From NCBI GenBank assembly GCA_016647705.1, contig CM028335.1, positions 12,731,905 through 12,795,904 of the forward strand: DNA of 64,000 nt, in the 5' to 3' direction. The notes under the pieces are model-generated. The model did no database searches, was not told the origin of the DNA, and worked only from the letters and a program-made list of their open reading frames with translations. Below, one piece after another: positions 22,127 to 32,719 of the stretch. Every line of letters starts with the position of its first letter. Position 1 is the stretch's first letter. This DNA comes from Eucommia ulmoides (Eukaryota; Streptophyta; Magnoliopsida; Garryales; Eucommiaceae). The translations under genes and the position numbers were made by a program.

Positions 22127-22720
22127 AAAATATACTTTTTGTCCCTAAAGTATGGGGGTGAGTTTTTAAGTGAACTTGAGATTTCTAAAGTACATATTTG
22201 GTCCTCAAATTTTACATTTATTTTAATTTCACAAAATAAAAAATAAAAAAAAAATTGTTAATGATTTTAAACAAAAAATAGGTTGTGCTCAGAACGTGTT
22301 GAGAACGAGAATAACAACAACAACCTAAGTCTTTATCCCACTTATGTAGGGTTGGTTACATGAATCTCTTTACGCCATAGTGATCGATCAAGAACCATCC
22401 CCTCAGTTAGTTTTAATATCATTAAATCAATTCTAATAGTCTCGTTCAACGTCTTTTTAGGTTTATCTCTCCCTCTAGTAGCCCTAGCACTTGAATTAAA
22501 TCACATTTTCTCAATGAAGATTCAATGGGTCTTCCATACACATGCTCAAATTATCGTAAACGATTTTATCTAATTTTTTCTTCGATAGGTGCACTTGAAT
22601 GTCTAATGTTTTTAATTTTTCGGGGTTGAAACTACTATAAAATTTAAGAAATTAAATGTACAATTTGACAAAGCTCAAGGTCCATGTCGACTCCCTCTAT
22701 CTTAGGGACCAAAAATGTAA
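22127..22720. mobile_element. MITE-like 'TTTTTGTCCCTAAAG' element with nested LINE scrap
   Basis: Terminal inverted repeats: ACTTTTTGTCCCTAAAGTAT at the left and 'cttagggaccaaaaatgt' at the right. It corresponds to 15928-16375 in arm A. It is about 150 bp longer because of the insertion at 22306-22590. Confidence 0.65.
22306..22590 (-). pseudogene. LINE (L1-type) ORF2 3' end fragment
   Basis: Minus strand: patches of the C-terminal text typical of plant L1 ORF2 proteins, such as FEHVYGRPIES, then RGRPKKT-like and WRKEIHVTNPT-like pieces in shifting frames. The element ends in a GTTGTTGTTGTT tail (plus strand 'aacaacaacaac' at 22312-22325). A short tail next to an ORF2 end is the usual LINE 3' terminus. 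5'-truncated, with several frame breaks. Confidence 0.6.
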
Positions 22721-23534
22721 TTTTTTTCACATTATGAAATTGATGGAGTTGTCTTTGAAAATGATATCAAACATTCTGTATCTTTGAAAATGATATCAGA
22801 TTTGATCTTTAAATAGATGTCATTGGCTATTGTTTTTCGAAAAAAAAAAAAAAAAAGCGTTCCTCTCTTAAAACCCTCTTCGTTCTCTGAATCGCAAGCT
22901 CGCGCACACTCCTATTTTCTCTATTCGCCCAGGTTCTTCCCCCGATTCTCCTATCTATATCCTACGATAATTGCTTCTTCTAGTTTTTTTCAAGTTTATG
23001 AGTGTATTCTCTTGCTAAAAGTATGGTGATTTGAGGATTCATTAGATTAGGTTTAATATTATTGATTAATTTTACGGGTTTAGGGTTTAAGATTCGGGAT
23101 GCTTGAGTAATCATTAGTTTACATTTATATTGATCTGTGGCATTTGTGATTTGTGAATATGAATTCTTCATTCATATGGATATAGGGCAAGTCAAGTACA
23201 AAATCAAACTCTATTACCTACTCTAGAATTTAATATCTGAATTGGTCGAAGGATTATTCGAATTGCGTCTTTGTATTCTCTATATTCCATATTAATTGCT
23301 TCTTCGAATTTTAGGAATTTGGTTTAAGATTGAGGGACTGTTGCATGATTTAGGGATGCTTTATTACTATTGGTTTAGGGGAATTAAGAAGCAAATACAA
23401 GAATAATATATAATTTAACAATTAAATTTATACTTTCTACTCCATTACCTACTCTTTAATTTAATATCTGATATGATTGAAGGATTATTCTGATAGTTTT
23501 TTTTTTTTTTTTTTCCCCCTTTAAAGAAAAGATT

Positions 23535-23640
23535 TCTATGACTATGTTTCTTTCTTTTGGGGGGTTAATTTTTATTTTTGTTTTGACTACATATATAGGG
23601 GTGTTTGTGTGTGTCTTTGGCTTTTCTGGTTTATTTATAG
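23535..23640. repeat. Direct repeat flanking the DUF295 gene, left copy
   Basis: The text 'tttctttcttttggg ... catatataggggtgttt ... ggctttt(c/t)tggttta' here recurs at 24818-24910, downstream of the coding region, in the same orientation. This is the pattern expected if the gene was once part of a tandem array. Confidence 0.7.
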
Positions 23641-23656
23641 GCTATTTGTCACCGTT

Positions 23657-23692
23657 ATGGCAGTAGAACAGATATGGAGGTTGTTACAGTAA
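23657..23692 (+). CDS. Short upstream ORF overlapping the DUF295 start
   Basis: ATG at 23657 opens an 11-codon frame (MAVEQIWRLLQ) ending in TAA at 23690-23692. It overlaps the main start (23674) in another frame. If the mature leader contains it, it would lower translation of the main frame. An alternative is that the ATGGCAG here is part of a splice acceptor (GGCAG|), in which case it would be removed. Confidence 0.3.
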   Translation: MAVEQIWRLLQ

Positions 23693-24681
23693 AAGCAAGA
23701 GAGGAGGAGGAGGAACAAAGGTCACATGCACAGCAGTACCCTTGGCTTCTCATTCAGGACAAGTCGAAAGGACTTAAATCGTATTGGTTGTTCAGCATGT
23801 CGGACAAATCTTGTCATTCATTAACAACCATCCACGGCGTGGACTTGTGTAATAAGTATGTGATGTCATGTTCTGACGCCAACCGGGGCAGAGAGCACCG
23901 TTGGTTGTTGGTTATGGACATGGACTCTGATAAAAGTTCACTTTTGGACCTCGTGTCAGGTCAAAATACCCAACTCCCGGACTCATTGTCGGCCGCTAAT
24001 TTTAACGAACTCATTGTGACGGCCTCTCCAAGCACCGGTGAATTCCAATCCGCCTTATTTTTAAGTCCATTTACGGAGAATTCTCGCACTATTCTATCGT
24101 ACAAGTCTGGGGATGAAGAATTAACAAAAGTGGAGATTGACGAAAACGTCCCCAATCCCCGAGTTTTTGTGGGCTTGGGGGGAAAGTTGTACTGTCTGAG
24201 TACGACTGGCGGCAACTATAAATTGGGCATGCTCGATTTCACCACAGGGTTCACACTGTTGATAGATTCAAACCCTATCGACCCACGAGAATTACATTCA
24301 AGTCGTTGTTATCTAATTGAATCCAACCGAGGAGAGCTGCTACTAGTTGAGCAGCTGTTTTTCGGATATCATGGTTCTAGGGTTTTGGGTTTTCAAATTT
24401 TTAGAGCGGATTTCGTCAAGAGAGAATGGGTGGAAGTGGAGAACTTGGGAGAAGGAGAAGCACTATTTGTTGACCACCATCACTGTCTTTTTTGGTCGTC
24501 GTCGGCAACAAGTGAAGGATCGACAATAAAAGGGAACTCGATATATTTTACAAACTTGGATGATCGATGTCTTTATGTTTTTGACTTGTTGAGCCAAAGA
24601 GTGTCGGGCTCTTTACCTTGTTCGGGATTACGCAATCGCAGTCCGGAGTTGTTTTGGATCACTATGCCTAAGAAGTGTTAG
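23674..24681 (+). CDS. DUF295 (KIB1-like) protein lacking an F-box
   Basis: A clean 335-codon frame with no breaks. Family features are the opening YPWLLIQDKSKGLKSYWLFS and LFSMSDKSCHSL, a central NPRVFVGLGGKLYCLSTTGG, a late GNSIYFTNLDDRCLYVFDLL and the closing PELFWITMPKKC. This is the beta-propeller-like DUF295 part of plant F-box/DUF295 proteins. The N-terminal F-box is absent and is replaced by a short Glu-rich stretch (residues 8-14). Without an F-box it probably does not join an SCF complex by itself. Some members of the family act in mitochondria or nucleus, but no clear targeting signal is visible here. The coding region differs from the F-box genes at 11322 and 51520, although the 5' region is shared with them. 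The start chosen is the first ATG of the frame. A uORF overlaps it. Confidence 0.8.
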   Translation: MEVVTVKAREEEEEQRSHAQQYPWLLIQDKSKGLKSYWLFSMSDKSCHSLTTIHGVDLCNKYVMSCSDANRGREHRWLLVMDMDSDKSSLLDLVSGQNTQLPDSLSAANFNELIVTASPSTGEFQSALFLSPFTENSRTILSYKSGDEELTKVEIDENVPNPRVFVGLGGKLYCLSTTGGNYKLGMLDFTTGFTLLIDSNPIDPRELHSSRCYLIESNRGELLLVEQLFFGYHGSRVLGFQIFRADFVKREWVEVENLGEGEALFVDHHHCLFWSSSATSEGSTIKGNSIYFTNLDDRCLYVFDLLSQRVSGSLPCSGLRNRSPELFWITMPKKC

Positions 24682-26289
24682 TTTATGAATTTGTTAATCT
24701 ATTGTCGGTTGAAAATGCCGCCATTCTTCCTCCTCCATTATTCTTCATATATTATTTTTATAATTTTTTTTTTATTATGTTGGTAAAAAGCATAATGAAT
24801 TTATTGTATTTTCTGTGGCTACGTTTCTTTCTTTTGGGTTTTTAACTTTTTCGACACTGCTACATATATAGGGGTGTTTGTGTGTGTTTGGCTTTTTTGG
24901 TTTATTTGTTAACTCTTGTCCTTTGGCTTTGTTTCATTATGTACATTCTACTTTAAGAACTTACACTCCTCTCCTTTCTATTTATAATAAATTAAATAAT
25001 TTTTTTTTGTATAACTTAGAAATAAATTAAAAAAATTTGATGAAATTAAATACCCCATAAAAAATGAAGAGACGAAATTATTTTTATCTTCATTTCGATT
25101 TATTTTGTTTATAATTAAAATAAAAAGAAAAATAAAAAGATAGAGAAAAGAGAGGTAAAGAGAGAAACATTAATTTTTCCATTATTTATTACCATTAAAT
25201 ATGATATAAATAAAAAAAGATTATTTATATATTTACTAAAATGTGAGCTTATCCTTTTTAATTTATAACCAAAACTAGGAATTCTGAACTGATACTTGAG
25301 AGAAGGTAGTTCCCGTTCCAAGCTCTTGAATTGCTCATAATCTTAATTATGATAAATCATGCCAAATAATTAAGTATTTTAATGGGTCTCAATTAAGTGC
25401 TTTAATGGATTCAAATGGGTGAAATGTGAAATATCATCTACTAGATTTAAAACCTGTGATATGATTACATTTAGACGTCTGCCAGTTTCTTACATAAATC
25501 CTCTGGTTAAACTGCTCATTCTATCGTTTTCTCTTCATGTTCAGTCCGGTCCAAATTTTTCTTAGGTTTTTTTATTTTGCCGGAAACAATAGGTCAGGAA
25601 ACTGAAACTGAAACGAAACGCTGCTTAGTATAGGTATGATATGATTTTATTCTTCTTTGAAACCTGTGAACATTTTGTTATGACATGTTTGGCAGCTCAT
25701 CTAAATGCGGTCTTCTTTTTACATTTTTTTTCCCGCATTTCCCTTGACCGGTGCAGTGCTTGCCAGATAGCGTTTGCCGGTTAATCTTCTTGTGCCGGCA
25801 ACTTAAGAGACGTCTCGTTGCCCACCACTTCCCTAACTGCCAAATCAGTTAGGATTAAAATGAAAAAAGAACTGTAAATCCTCTAGCGTTATTCTTTACT
25901 TTGACTGCATCAAAGAGCAGATTATGTAAATTATTTAAGTAACACATAAGTTACTGATTTATCTGATTTGTTTGTGATGCACATTTGTTGTTCGTTGATT
26001 TGTAATTATGAAAACTATTTTTATGCAAGGGAAGAATATTTGATAAACTTTTTTCTGGCAAGAATGAGACTGTTTTAGTTATGTCTATTCATACTTTTTT
26101 TATGCACTGTTTGAGAATTTGAAAAAAGATTTTTTTTTATGTAGTTTGATATTATTTATGTTATGAAATTTAATTGAGATATGTTTGTTTGTAATGAGAG
26201 TTTTATTTACATATGTTGTTTAGAATGTATGTAATTGTTATGGATTTTTATTGCTCTTTGAATTTTGGATGTGATTAGCAAGTATTGTT
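24682..26289. other. 3' flank of the DUF295 gene; no gene recognised
   Basis: Contains the right direct repeat (24818-24910) and AT-rich sequence. Between 25540 and 25830 base composition is more balanced (words such as 'tgccggttaatcttcttgtgccgg'), but I could not read a protein there. Confidence 0.5.
24818..24910. repeat. Direct repeat flanking the DUF295 gene, right copy
   Basis: Second copy of the 23535-23640 sequence, same orientation, about 140 bp after the stop codon. Confidence 0.7.
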
Positions 26290-26788
26290 CTAAATATTTA
26301 TGTCAAAATTTAATGATGATGAATGTATGCTTTTAGTGAGAATATTTAATTGGTCGTTAAATATGAATTACTAGCAAAGAAATTATTCAATAAATATTCA
26401 TTGCAAAACCGTACTTTTAGTGAGAAATTTAGTTGGTCGTTAAATATGAATTATAAGCGTGAAAATTATTCAAATAAAATTTATTGTAAATTGTTATTTT
26501 TAGCGAGAAATTTAATTGGTCACTAACTATTAGCGACGAAATTATTCAAATAAATTTTGTTGCAAAAAGTGATTTTTAGTGATCAAGTAGTTCATTTAGT
26601 GAAGAAATTAGCAACTGAATAATTCATCGCTAAATACATAGTTTTTAGCGAGGAATTCAAAAATCATCACGAGGTTTCGGCAACGACCATGGCAACTAAC
26701 CCATTTTCTTGATAAAAAGTTTTAGTGACAAATCCACTACTTTTAGCGATGAAATTTTTTCTCGCCAAAAAGGTGTTTTCTTGTAGTT
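26290..26788 (-). mobile_element. CACTA-like element end with 'TTTTAGCGA' subterminal repeats
   Basis: On the minus strand the end reads ACTACAAGAAAACACC (26788 downward), matching the CACTACAAGAAAA-type terminus of plant CACTA elements except for the first base. It is followed by repeated words 'ttagcga(c/t)ga(a)att' and 'caacgaaattt' in both orientations. The partner end and a transposase were not found, so this is a remnant. Confidence 0.55.
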
Positions 26789-27084
26789 AGGAAATGAAAG
26801 TAAATAAATGAGAGTGTAGAAAAGCAAAAATGAAAATGAAAATAAAAAAAATAAAAATTATATTGTTAGGATATTTTGTCAACAAAATTGATAAGAGGTG
26901 TGTTAGGTATTATTAGAATGAGATGATGTGTATTTGATTTTTGTCAAAATAAAATAGGATGTTTTGGATTTAAACTTATTTTTGAAAATATAAGCCGACG
27001 TCTCTTAGAAAATTTTGGAAAAATTATACTTTCAAGTCTTAAGAATTTGAAGGTGTCTGTTGTTCCTTAAAAGCAGCATATTTA

Positions 27085-27745
27085 GGGCATGTTTGATAAA
27101 AAAAATTAAGTATTTAAAATTGATTATATTAAATATTTAATTAATTAAGTTTGTTTGATAAATGTAATTAGTATCACTTAATTAATTAAATTAACTTAAA
27201 AATTAAGTCAAAATGTGAATAAAAAATTAAGTCAATGTCCCTTCACTTATTTGATTTTGCTTAATGCACTCCATTATTTTTCACTTAAAAAAAATTATGT
27301 TTTGACCATTTTTCCTTAATTCCCTATGAAGATTTAATTAGAGTTAGGATTAATGAGAATTGAATTAATTTTGGATTATTTTATGGTTTTAATTTTATTT
27401 TATATTTAAATTATTGTTATAATTTAATTTAAGCAATCAACTACATAAAAAAATACATAATATTTACATATTTTTAGGTTAATTTTTACTTTTAATTTTA
27501 ATATAAATTTTTTTTTAAAAAAACGGCACCCTGATTTTATTATTTTGTTCTCAATTTTTTTTATTTTTTTTACACATTATCTTGATTCAAATGTAGTTAT
27601 GTAAATTAAACAATTTTCAGCATACAAATTTTATATTTATCAAACAAATAAAAAAAATTCAGCACTTAAATTTTCAGCACAATTTTATCAAACAACCTTC
27701 TTAAAATTTCAGTACTTAAAAATTAAGTTGTTATCAAACAAGCCC
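27085..27745. mobile_element. Tourist-like MITE (661 bp) with TTA target duplication
   Basis: Terminal inverted repeats GGGCATGTTTGATAA (left) and TTATCAAACAAGCCC (right), flanked by TTA on both sides (27082-27084 and 27746-27748). The TTA duplication and GGGC ends are characteristic of PIF/Harbinger-derived MITEs. Internal AT-rich sequence without a gene. Confidence 0.8.
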
Positions 27746-27919
27746 TTAGTCTTTACGCTTTAAGTTTAGATTTGGTATTAATTTAGCCCAATAATTAACA
27801 AATGTTAAATATTGAGGAAATTTGAATGTATTTTTTTTTTTTAATCAACAAATTATACTGAAATAATCGTCTGATTTTTATCTTTAAAATGATATCTTAG
27901 TCATGTATTTTGAATTGAA

Positions 27920-28575
27920 GGAAAAACCACACTCATGTTGAATTCAACACAATGTATATATTTTAGCGGTTGATTTTGGTTGTGTTGAAAATCCAACACA
28001 TTAACTTACAAAAACATTATTCATGTCGTATCAACATAATTGTATCCACTACTAGATCCAACATTTTATGCATGAATTTTGTGTGTTGAATGTTACCTTC
28101 AATAATTACAATTTTTTGTCATTTCATTTGTCATTTTCTAGGGGAATGAAAGTTATGGGATGCTTGCATGTTTTTATATTTACAGAAGATTGTATTTGTT
28201 TAGAACGTGACTGAATTTCAGAATGTGATATTGTTGAATATAACCCCAAAACACAATAAACATATAACACAAAACACAATATTATCATGTTGAATATAAC
28301 ATCATATCTCTCATTTGTCCTTGGTTTTGTGTGCAACAAAATACAATAGTTTTACTTGTGTGAATCCCAGTAATCAAACTTCTCTAATTAACTGATCATC
28401 TTAAATTCGACACAGATTATTGTATTCACACACAATCATGAAAGACTAATTTCAAATTTTATAAATGACTTAATGTGTTGAATTCAATAGAGATTATATT
28501 TCTTTCACACAAAAAATATGATTGAAATATCATTTCGAAACTTTAAAATAGATATCACAGTTGTGTAATATAATC
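27920..28575. repeat. Cluster of 'TGTTGAATTCAACA' and 'AACACAATAT' words
   Basis: The words 'gttgaattcaacac', 'gtgttgaa' and 'tcacacaca(a/t)a' occur many times in both orientations. 28190-28330 also resembles 21700-21810 inverted. This looks like subterminal repeats of a DNA transposon, but clear ends were not found. Confidence 0.4.
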
Positions 28576-28995
28576 ATGTAAAGAATAAAATAAAATTAAT
28601 TTATTGAGTAATTACTTGCAAGAGTTATTAGTTTAATTACTTATGATAAATGTATTTTTTTTTTTCCAAAACACATATTTCTAAAATTCAATAGAACGAC
28701 ATGTTAATCTAGATAATAGTCGCTTCAAAGTGAATTCTCCCTATATACATCTATTCAAATGCGGCTAGTGTTCGATTGGCCCCTGGAATTTAAAAATAGA
28801 CAACTTGGCCCTTAACATTTCAAACAGTGGCGGCTGTTGTGTTAAGCTGGAAAGGATTTGCAAAAGTTAACCTAGGGCAAAATACACTAAGGGCCCTGAG
28901 GTAACTTCTATATTTGCAATTTACCCCCTAAAGCTTAATTTTGAAAATAAACTTATAGAGCTAATTACTCTAAGGCCCCTATGATAATATGTATA
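28576..28995. other. Non-coding stretch before the tandem array
   Basis: No gene. Words such as 'ggcccctggaattt' and 'actaagggccctgagg' resemble parts of transposon ends, but no boundary could be fixed. Confidence 0.4.
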
Positions 28996-29755
28996 TTATC
29001 AGCTAAGAGAAGAAACACTTAGTACTAAAACTAAGTATAAGTTAACTGAGTGGATCAGTTAAGACAAGAAACATATAGTACTAAAACTAAGTGTAAGTTA
29101 ACTGAGTAGATCAGCTCAAATAAGCAATAACTGAGCAGATCAGCTCAAATAAGCAACATTTAGTATTAAAACTAAGTGTAAGTTAATTGAGCAGATCAGC
29201 TCAGACACGAAACACTTAGTACTAAAACTAAGTGTAAGTTAACTGAGCAAATCAGCTCAGACAAGAAACACTTGGTACTGAAACCAAGTGTAAATGGACT
29301 GAGCAGATCAGCTCAGAAAAAGAATAGTACTAAAACTAAATGTAAATTAACTGAGTAGATCAACTCAGAAAAAGAATATTTAGTAATAAAACTAAATGTA
29401 AATTAAATGAGCAGAGAAACATTTGGTACTGAAACCAACTGTAAATAAACTGAGCAGATCAGCTCAGACAAAAAACAATTAGTGCTAAAACTAAGTGTAA
29501 ATTAACTGAGCAGATCAGCTCAAACAAGAAACATTTAGTACTAAAGTTAAATGTAAATTGACGGAGCAGATAAACTCAGACAAGAAACATTTGGTGTTGA
29601 AACCAAGTGTGAAAGAACTAAGCATATCAGCTCGGACAAGAAACACTTAGAGCTAAAAGTAAGTGTAAATTAACTGAGCAGATCAGCTCAGACAAGAAAT
29701 ATTTGGTACTAAAACTAAGTGAAAATGAGCCGAGCAGATTAGAAACACTTTCAGG
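28996..29755 (+). repeat. Tandem array of ~56 bp units next to an LTR
   Basis: About 13 imperfect units of the type 'aactgagcagatcagctcag' plus 'acaagaaacacttagtacta' plus 'aaactaagtgtaagtt'. Each unit contains the inverted pair CACTTAGT / ACTAAGTG. The array ends directly before a G-rich tract (AGGTCGGAGGGGCAAA) and the LTR at 29769. That is the position of the variable 3' untranslated region of Tat/Ogre retroelements, which is known to generate satellites. Confidence 0.8.
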
Positions 29756-29768
29756 TCGGAGGGGCAAA

Positions 29769-30347
29769 TGATGCAAGAGAAATTCCAGCTTCTCGAAAAA
29801 AGCCCATCACGATAAGCCCACGGTTAATCTTGGGCATACACAATAAAGAGGCCCATTACTAAAAAAGAGTCGGGCCATGGACGTTGGTCAAAATCGATGA
29901 TCTATGCATAGATCCACCAAGTAGGAAGCCAAAGAATATAACTTAGTCAACGATACACTCATAATTAAATAGCAACAAAATGGGAAAAGACTAAGTCTTT
30001 AAAATCAACCTACTAACTCATGATTCCACCTAGATAGAAGGAAGTGGACCCTTATCATATAGTGGGAGAAGACCAATTCCTCGAAGATTAGGGCACCCAT
30101 ACCAAACGACGGTGATCTACTGAGTCTATAAAATGGAAGGTATCACATTATTTTTACATTGAGTCTTTTGTCTGATACCCTAAAGTATACTGACTTATTC
30201 TCACGTCGGAAGTTCTTTGACCGACACTACACTAGTGTCCCCTTAGAACTAATCGGTTTTGCAAGTTATCAGATTGAAGATGCAGGTTGCAGAGCTTTAT
30301 GGCCCGTGCGGAGCTGTTACCCGTGCTAGGGATTTTTAGCAACATCA
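29769..30347 (+). mobile_element. LTR (579 bp), 3' end of a truncated gypsy-type element
   Basis: Starts TGATGCAAG after a polypurine-like tract and ends GCAACATCA; the termini TGATG/CATCA are inverted. 'tctataaaatgg' near 30125 is a plausible TATA box in U3. Immediately after it (30348) begins sequence homologous to the F-box downstream segment (compare 10668), so this is the element's right end in that host segment. Its coding part is gone. Confidence 0.65.
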
Positions 30348-30648
30348 AACATTAAGAAAATCTAAAACAAATACAACCTAACTCTAGTTAGAGACTTAGT
30401 CTTCCATGAATTTTGTTCTTCCAAAAGAAGTTCAACAATCATTCCAATGAAGAATCCCAAAAAAAATTAAATGAAGAAGAATATATATATATGAAGAATA
30501 AAAGAAATAAATAAATAAAAGGTATGAATACTTCATCCTCTTTGGTCAGTTAATGGAATGAATAAATAATCGAAATCAAGCTGCTTAATGTCGAATTTGA
30601 TGTGTGCCGAATTTGATCCCTTAATTCTTGCCAAATTGATCTTATTGA
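30348..30648. repeat. Duplicated segment, copy 3, left part
   Basis: Matches 10668-10980 and 4010-4370: the 'tagtcttccatgaatttt' and 'cgaatttgatccctta' texts in order. The remainder of copy 3 resumes at 51213, after two large insertions. Confidence 0.8.
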
Positions 30649-32699
30649 GGGTTAATAGCATTTTACCCACTGTGGTTGGGCAATTTGCACTTATCCTCTG
30701 GCGGTATTTTTTTGGCACTTACCCCTCTGTGGTCTTGGACTAAAGTGCAATGGTTAAGTTTCTATTAAATCTAATGGTCAACGTCAAAAGTCAAGAAAAA
30801 TCAGTGGAATATTGTTAAATGACATTTATACCCTTAACAAATTCAGCAGGGCTTATTTTAATACTAATCTAAAACTTAAAGGATTAATAGCGTAATTATT
30901 GTTTGTTTTCTTCAGCTTCTTCACAGAGCTTTGTATTTTTTCCCACCCCCAAACCAAACATCTCTCCCAAGGTTTCGGCGAGCTCAAATCCAAATATGTC
31001 CTAGCTCAGATCGGCGGATAGCAGAGCAGATTCTTGATTTGCCAAGGATAATTCATATGGTTTTGTAAAATGTCACTCGATTTCTTTTCTTCATCACCAT
31101 CGTTTTTTCGTTACTACAACTTAGGAGCTTCTTTAAAGATCTGGGTTTTTGATTTCTGGGAACAAAACATAATTGTCCTCAAAATTTTCTATTCTATTTC
31201 TATTTTTTTCTTTTATGGATTTGTGTATTGTTGGTATCTAAAATTGGTACTCACCAGCAGTATGGTTCGGTCAGGGCACGTAGATGTTTCTATGTTGAGT
31301 TGGAGGTGACGTGTGTTGGAGATTGGTGAATTTGTGTTGCTTTGAGGTCTAGAGACAATCTTTGTGATCCGAGCTGAGCTCCACTTCGGACTCCGAACTG
31401 AGATCCATGTTGTCCAACGAGTTGAGATCCTCGTCGAACTCTATTATGAACTACGAGCTGAGCTCCAAGTCTGTACTCTAGGCACCTAGACCAAGACCCA
31501 TCAGGGTTGTGCCCGATGAAGTCCTTCCGATGTGAGAGTAAGTATCTGAGAGGAGAAGCTAAAGATGCTCTAATTAGATAAATGACCCTTACCTTTGGGT
31601 ATTGGGTTGCCATTCGTATTTATAGAAGTTGGAGAGCGATTAGTATCGCTTAATCGGAGTCTGAACACAGTTAATTACTCGAAACCCTATGCTTTGTCCA
31701 TTATAATATAATTGGGGCTTAGGTTTTATGGCCCACCAAGAGGAGTACGTAGGCCGACCCAATATTGTTGTGCAGAAAGGGCCTGGCCCACGACATCGTA
31801 GGTGCAGAAGCAAGTTATTGTGCCCTCCAATATTGACCCCGGGATGGACATCTCTGATCGAACATTACATGGATACCGAGCAGAGCGTCTTCAGATGGTT
31901 TTTCGGCCATTTTTCCATACTTGTCGCGATATCTTTCACATGATGCATGTGACGAAATTCCTCTATATCATGTGTATCTATATATGAGAAAGAGTGAAAG
32001 AAAGTTCACCGGATCTCCCTTCTGCCTAAGAATGGACATTCAAAGCGATAGTTTACCGATCCTATCAGTAATGCTGAGATCGGAGGCTTAATTCGTTCCA
32101 ATAAACCCAATTTTTCATAAAAGGACTTGCAATAAAATAATCATATCGGTGATTGATCAAAACAGCAGCAGCGACAACAGCGATGGCAACAAAAATAAGA
32201 AGGTGTCATCATCATTACTAGTTAATTACGTTGTTCCAGTGGATAAGTCCTCCGCCTACTCGTGCATCAATCGCCCTCTCGCTGAGATCCTCTAAGACCT
32301 CAACAATAGGATCGAATGACTTCAACTTTTTTCAAAAGAGAGAGAGAAAGAGAGAGAGAGAAAGTTCGTCAAGAAGGCTCACCGGAGAGAAATAGTTCAC
32401 CGGATGAGCTGCTTGTTCCAAGGAAGACGAAAGAATATGAAATAAAAAAATACACAATAGCCCCTTAAGTTTTTGAATATATACAAGCAGTCCTTACTAA
32501 AATATTTTAAGGGTATAAATGTCATTTAATACTATTTAACGGATTTCAGTTAAATTTGTCCATTGACTGTTAGAGTTAACGAAAAACTTAATTGTTGCAC
32601 TTTAATCGACAACCATAGGGGGATAAGTGGTGAGGTTGAAACTACAGGGGGTAAAGTGCAAATCGTCCAAATCATAAGGGGGCAAAGTATAATTAACCC
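30649..32699. mobile_element. Element with ~200 bp terminal inverted repeats (Mutator-like, GGGTTAAT family)
   Basis: The left end begins GGGTTAATAGCATTTTACCC and the right end closes with the complement of GGGTTAATTATACTTTGCCC. The inverted similarity continues for about 200 bp, through 'taaagtgcaa' and 'aaatgacatttatacccttaa'. Long TIRs of this size are typical of Mutator-like elements. A clean 9 bp target duplication is not visible because the right flank is an AAT repeat. Inside are short non-matching frames and an LTR-like stretch (31260-31990). No transposase is recognisable. Confidence 0.65.
31260..31990 (-). mobile_element. Probable LTR fragment inside the TIR element
   Basis: Minus strand: a TATA box CTATAAATA at about 31616-31624, Tat-LTR-like wording ('ctcacatcggaagg' near 31530, as in the LTR at 32720) and purine/GAGCTC-rich repeats (31370-31460). 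Ends could not be fixed. Confidence 0.35.
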
Positions 32700-32719
32700 T
32701 AATAATAACTAATAATAAT

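Larger units (their letters stand above)
21100..23430 (+). repeat. Inverted duplication, arm B (5' region of the 23674 gene)
   Basis: 21110-21545 matches the minus strand of 53690-54185 (leader exon and start of intron). 21700-22120 matches arm A 18640-18950. 22700-23430 matches both the minus strand of 15083-15930 and of 52700-53520. Order is preserved, so this is one 5' region shared by three DUF295 loci. Confidence 0.75.

Noticed and set aside
23535..24910. Direct repeats as LTRs of a small retroelement containing the DUF295 gene
   Set aside because: Too short (~100 bp), without TG...CA ends, primer site or target duplication.
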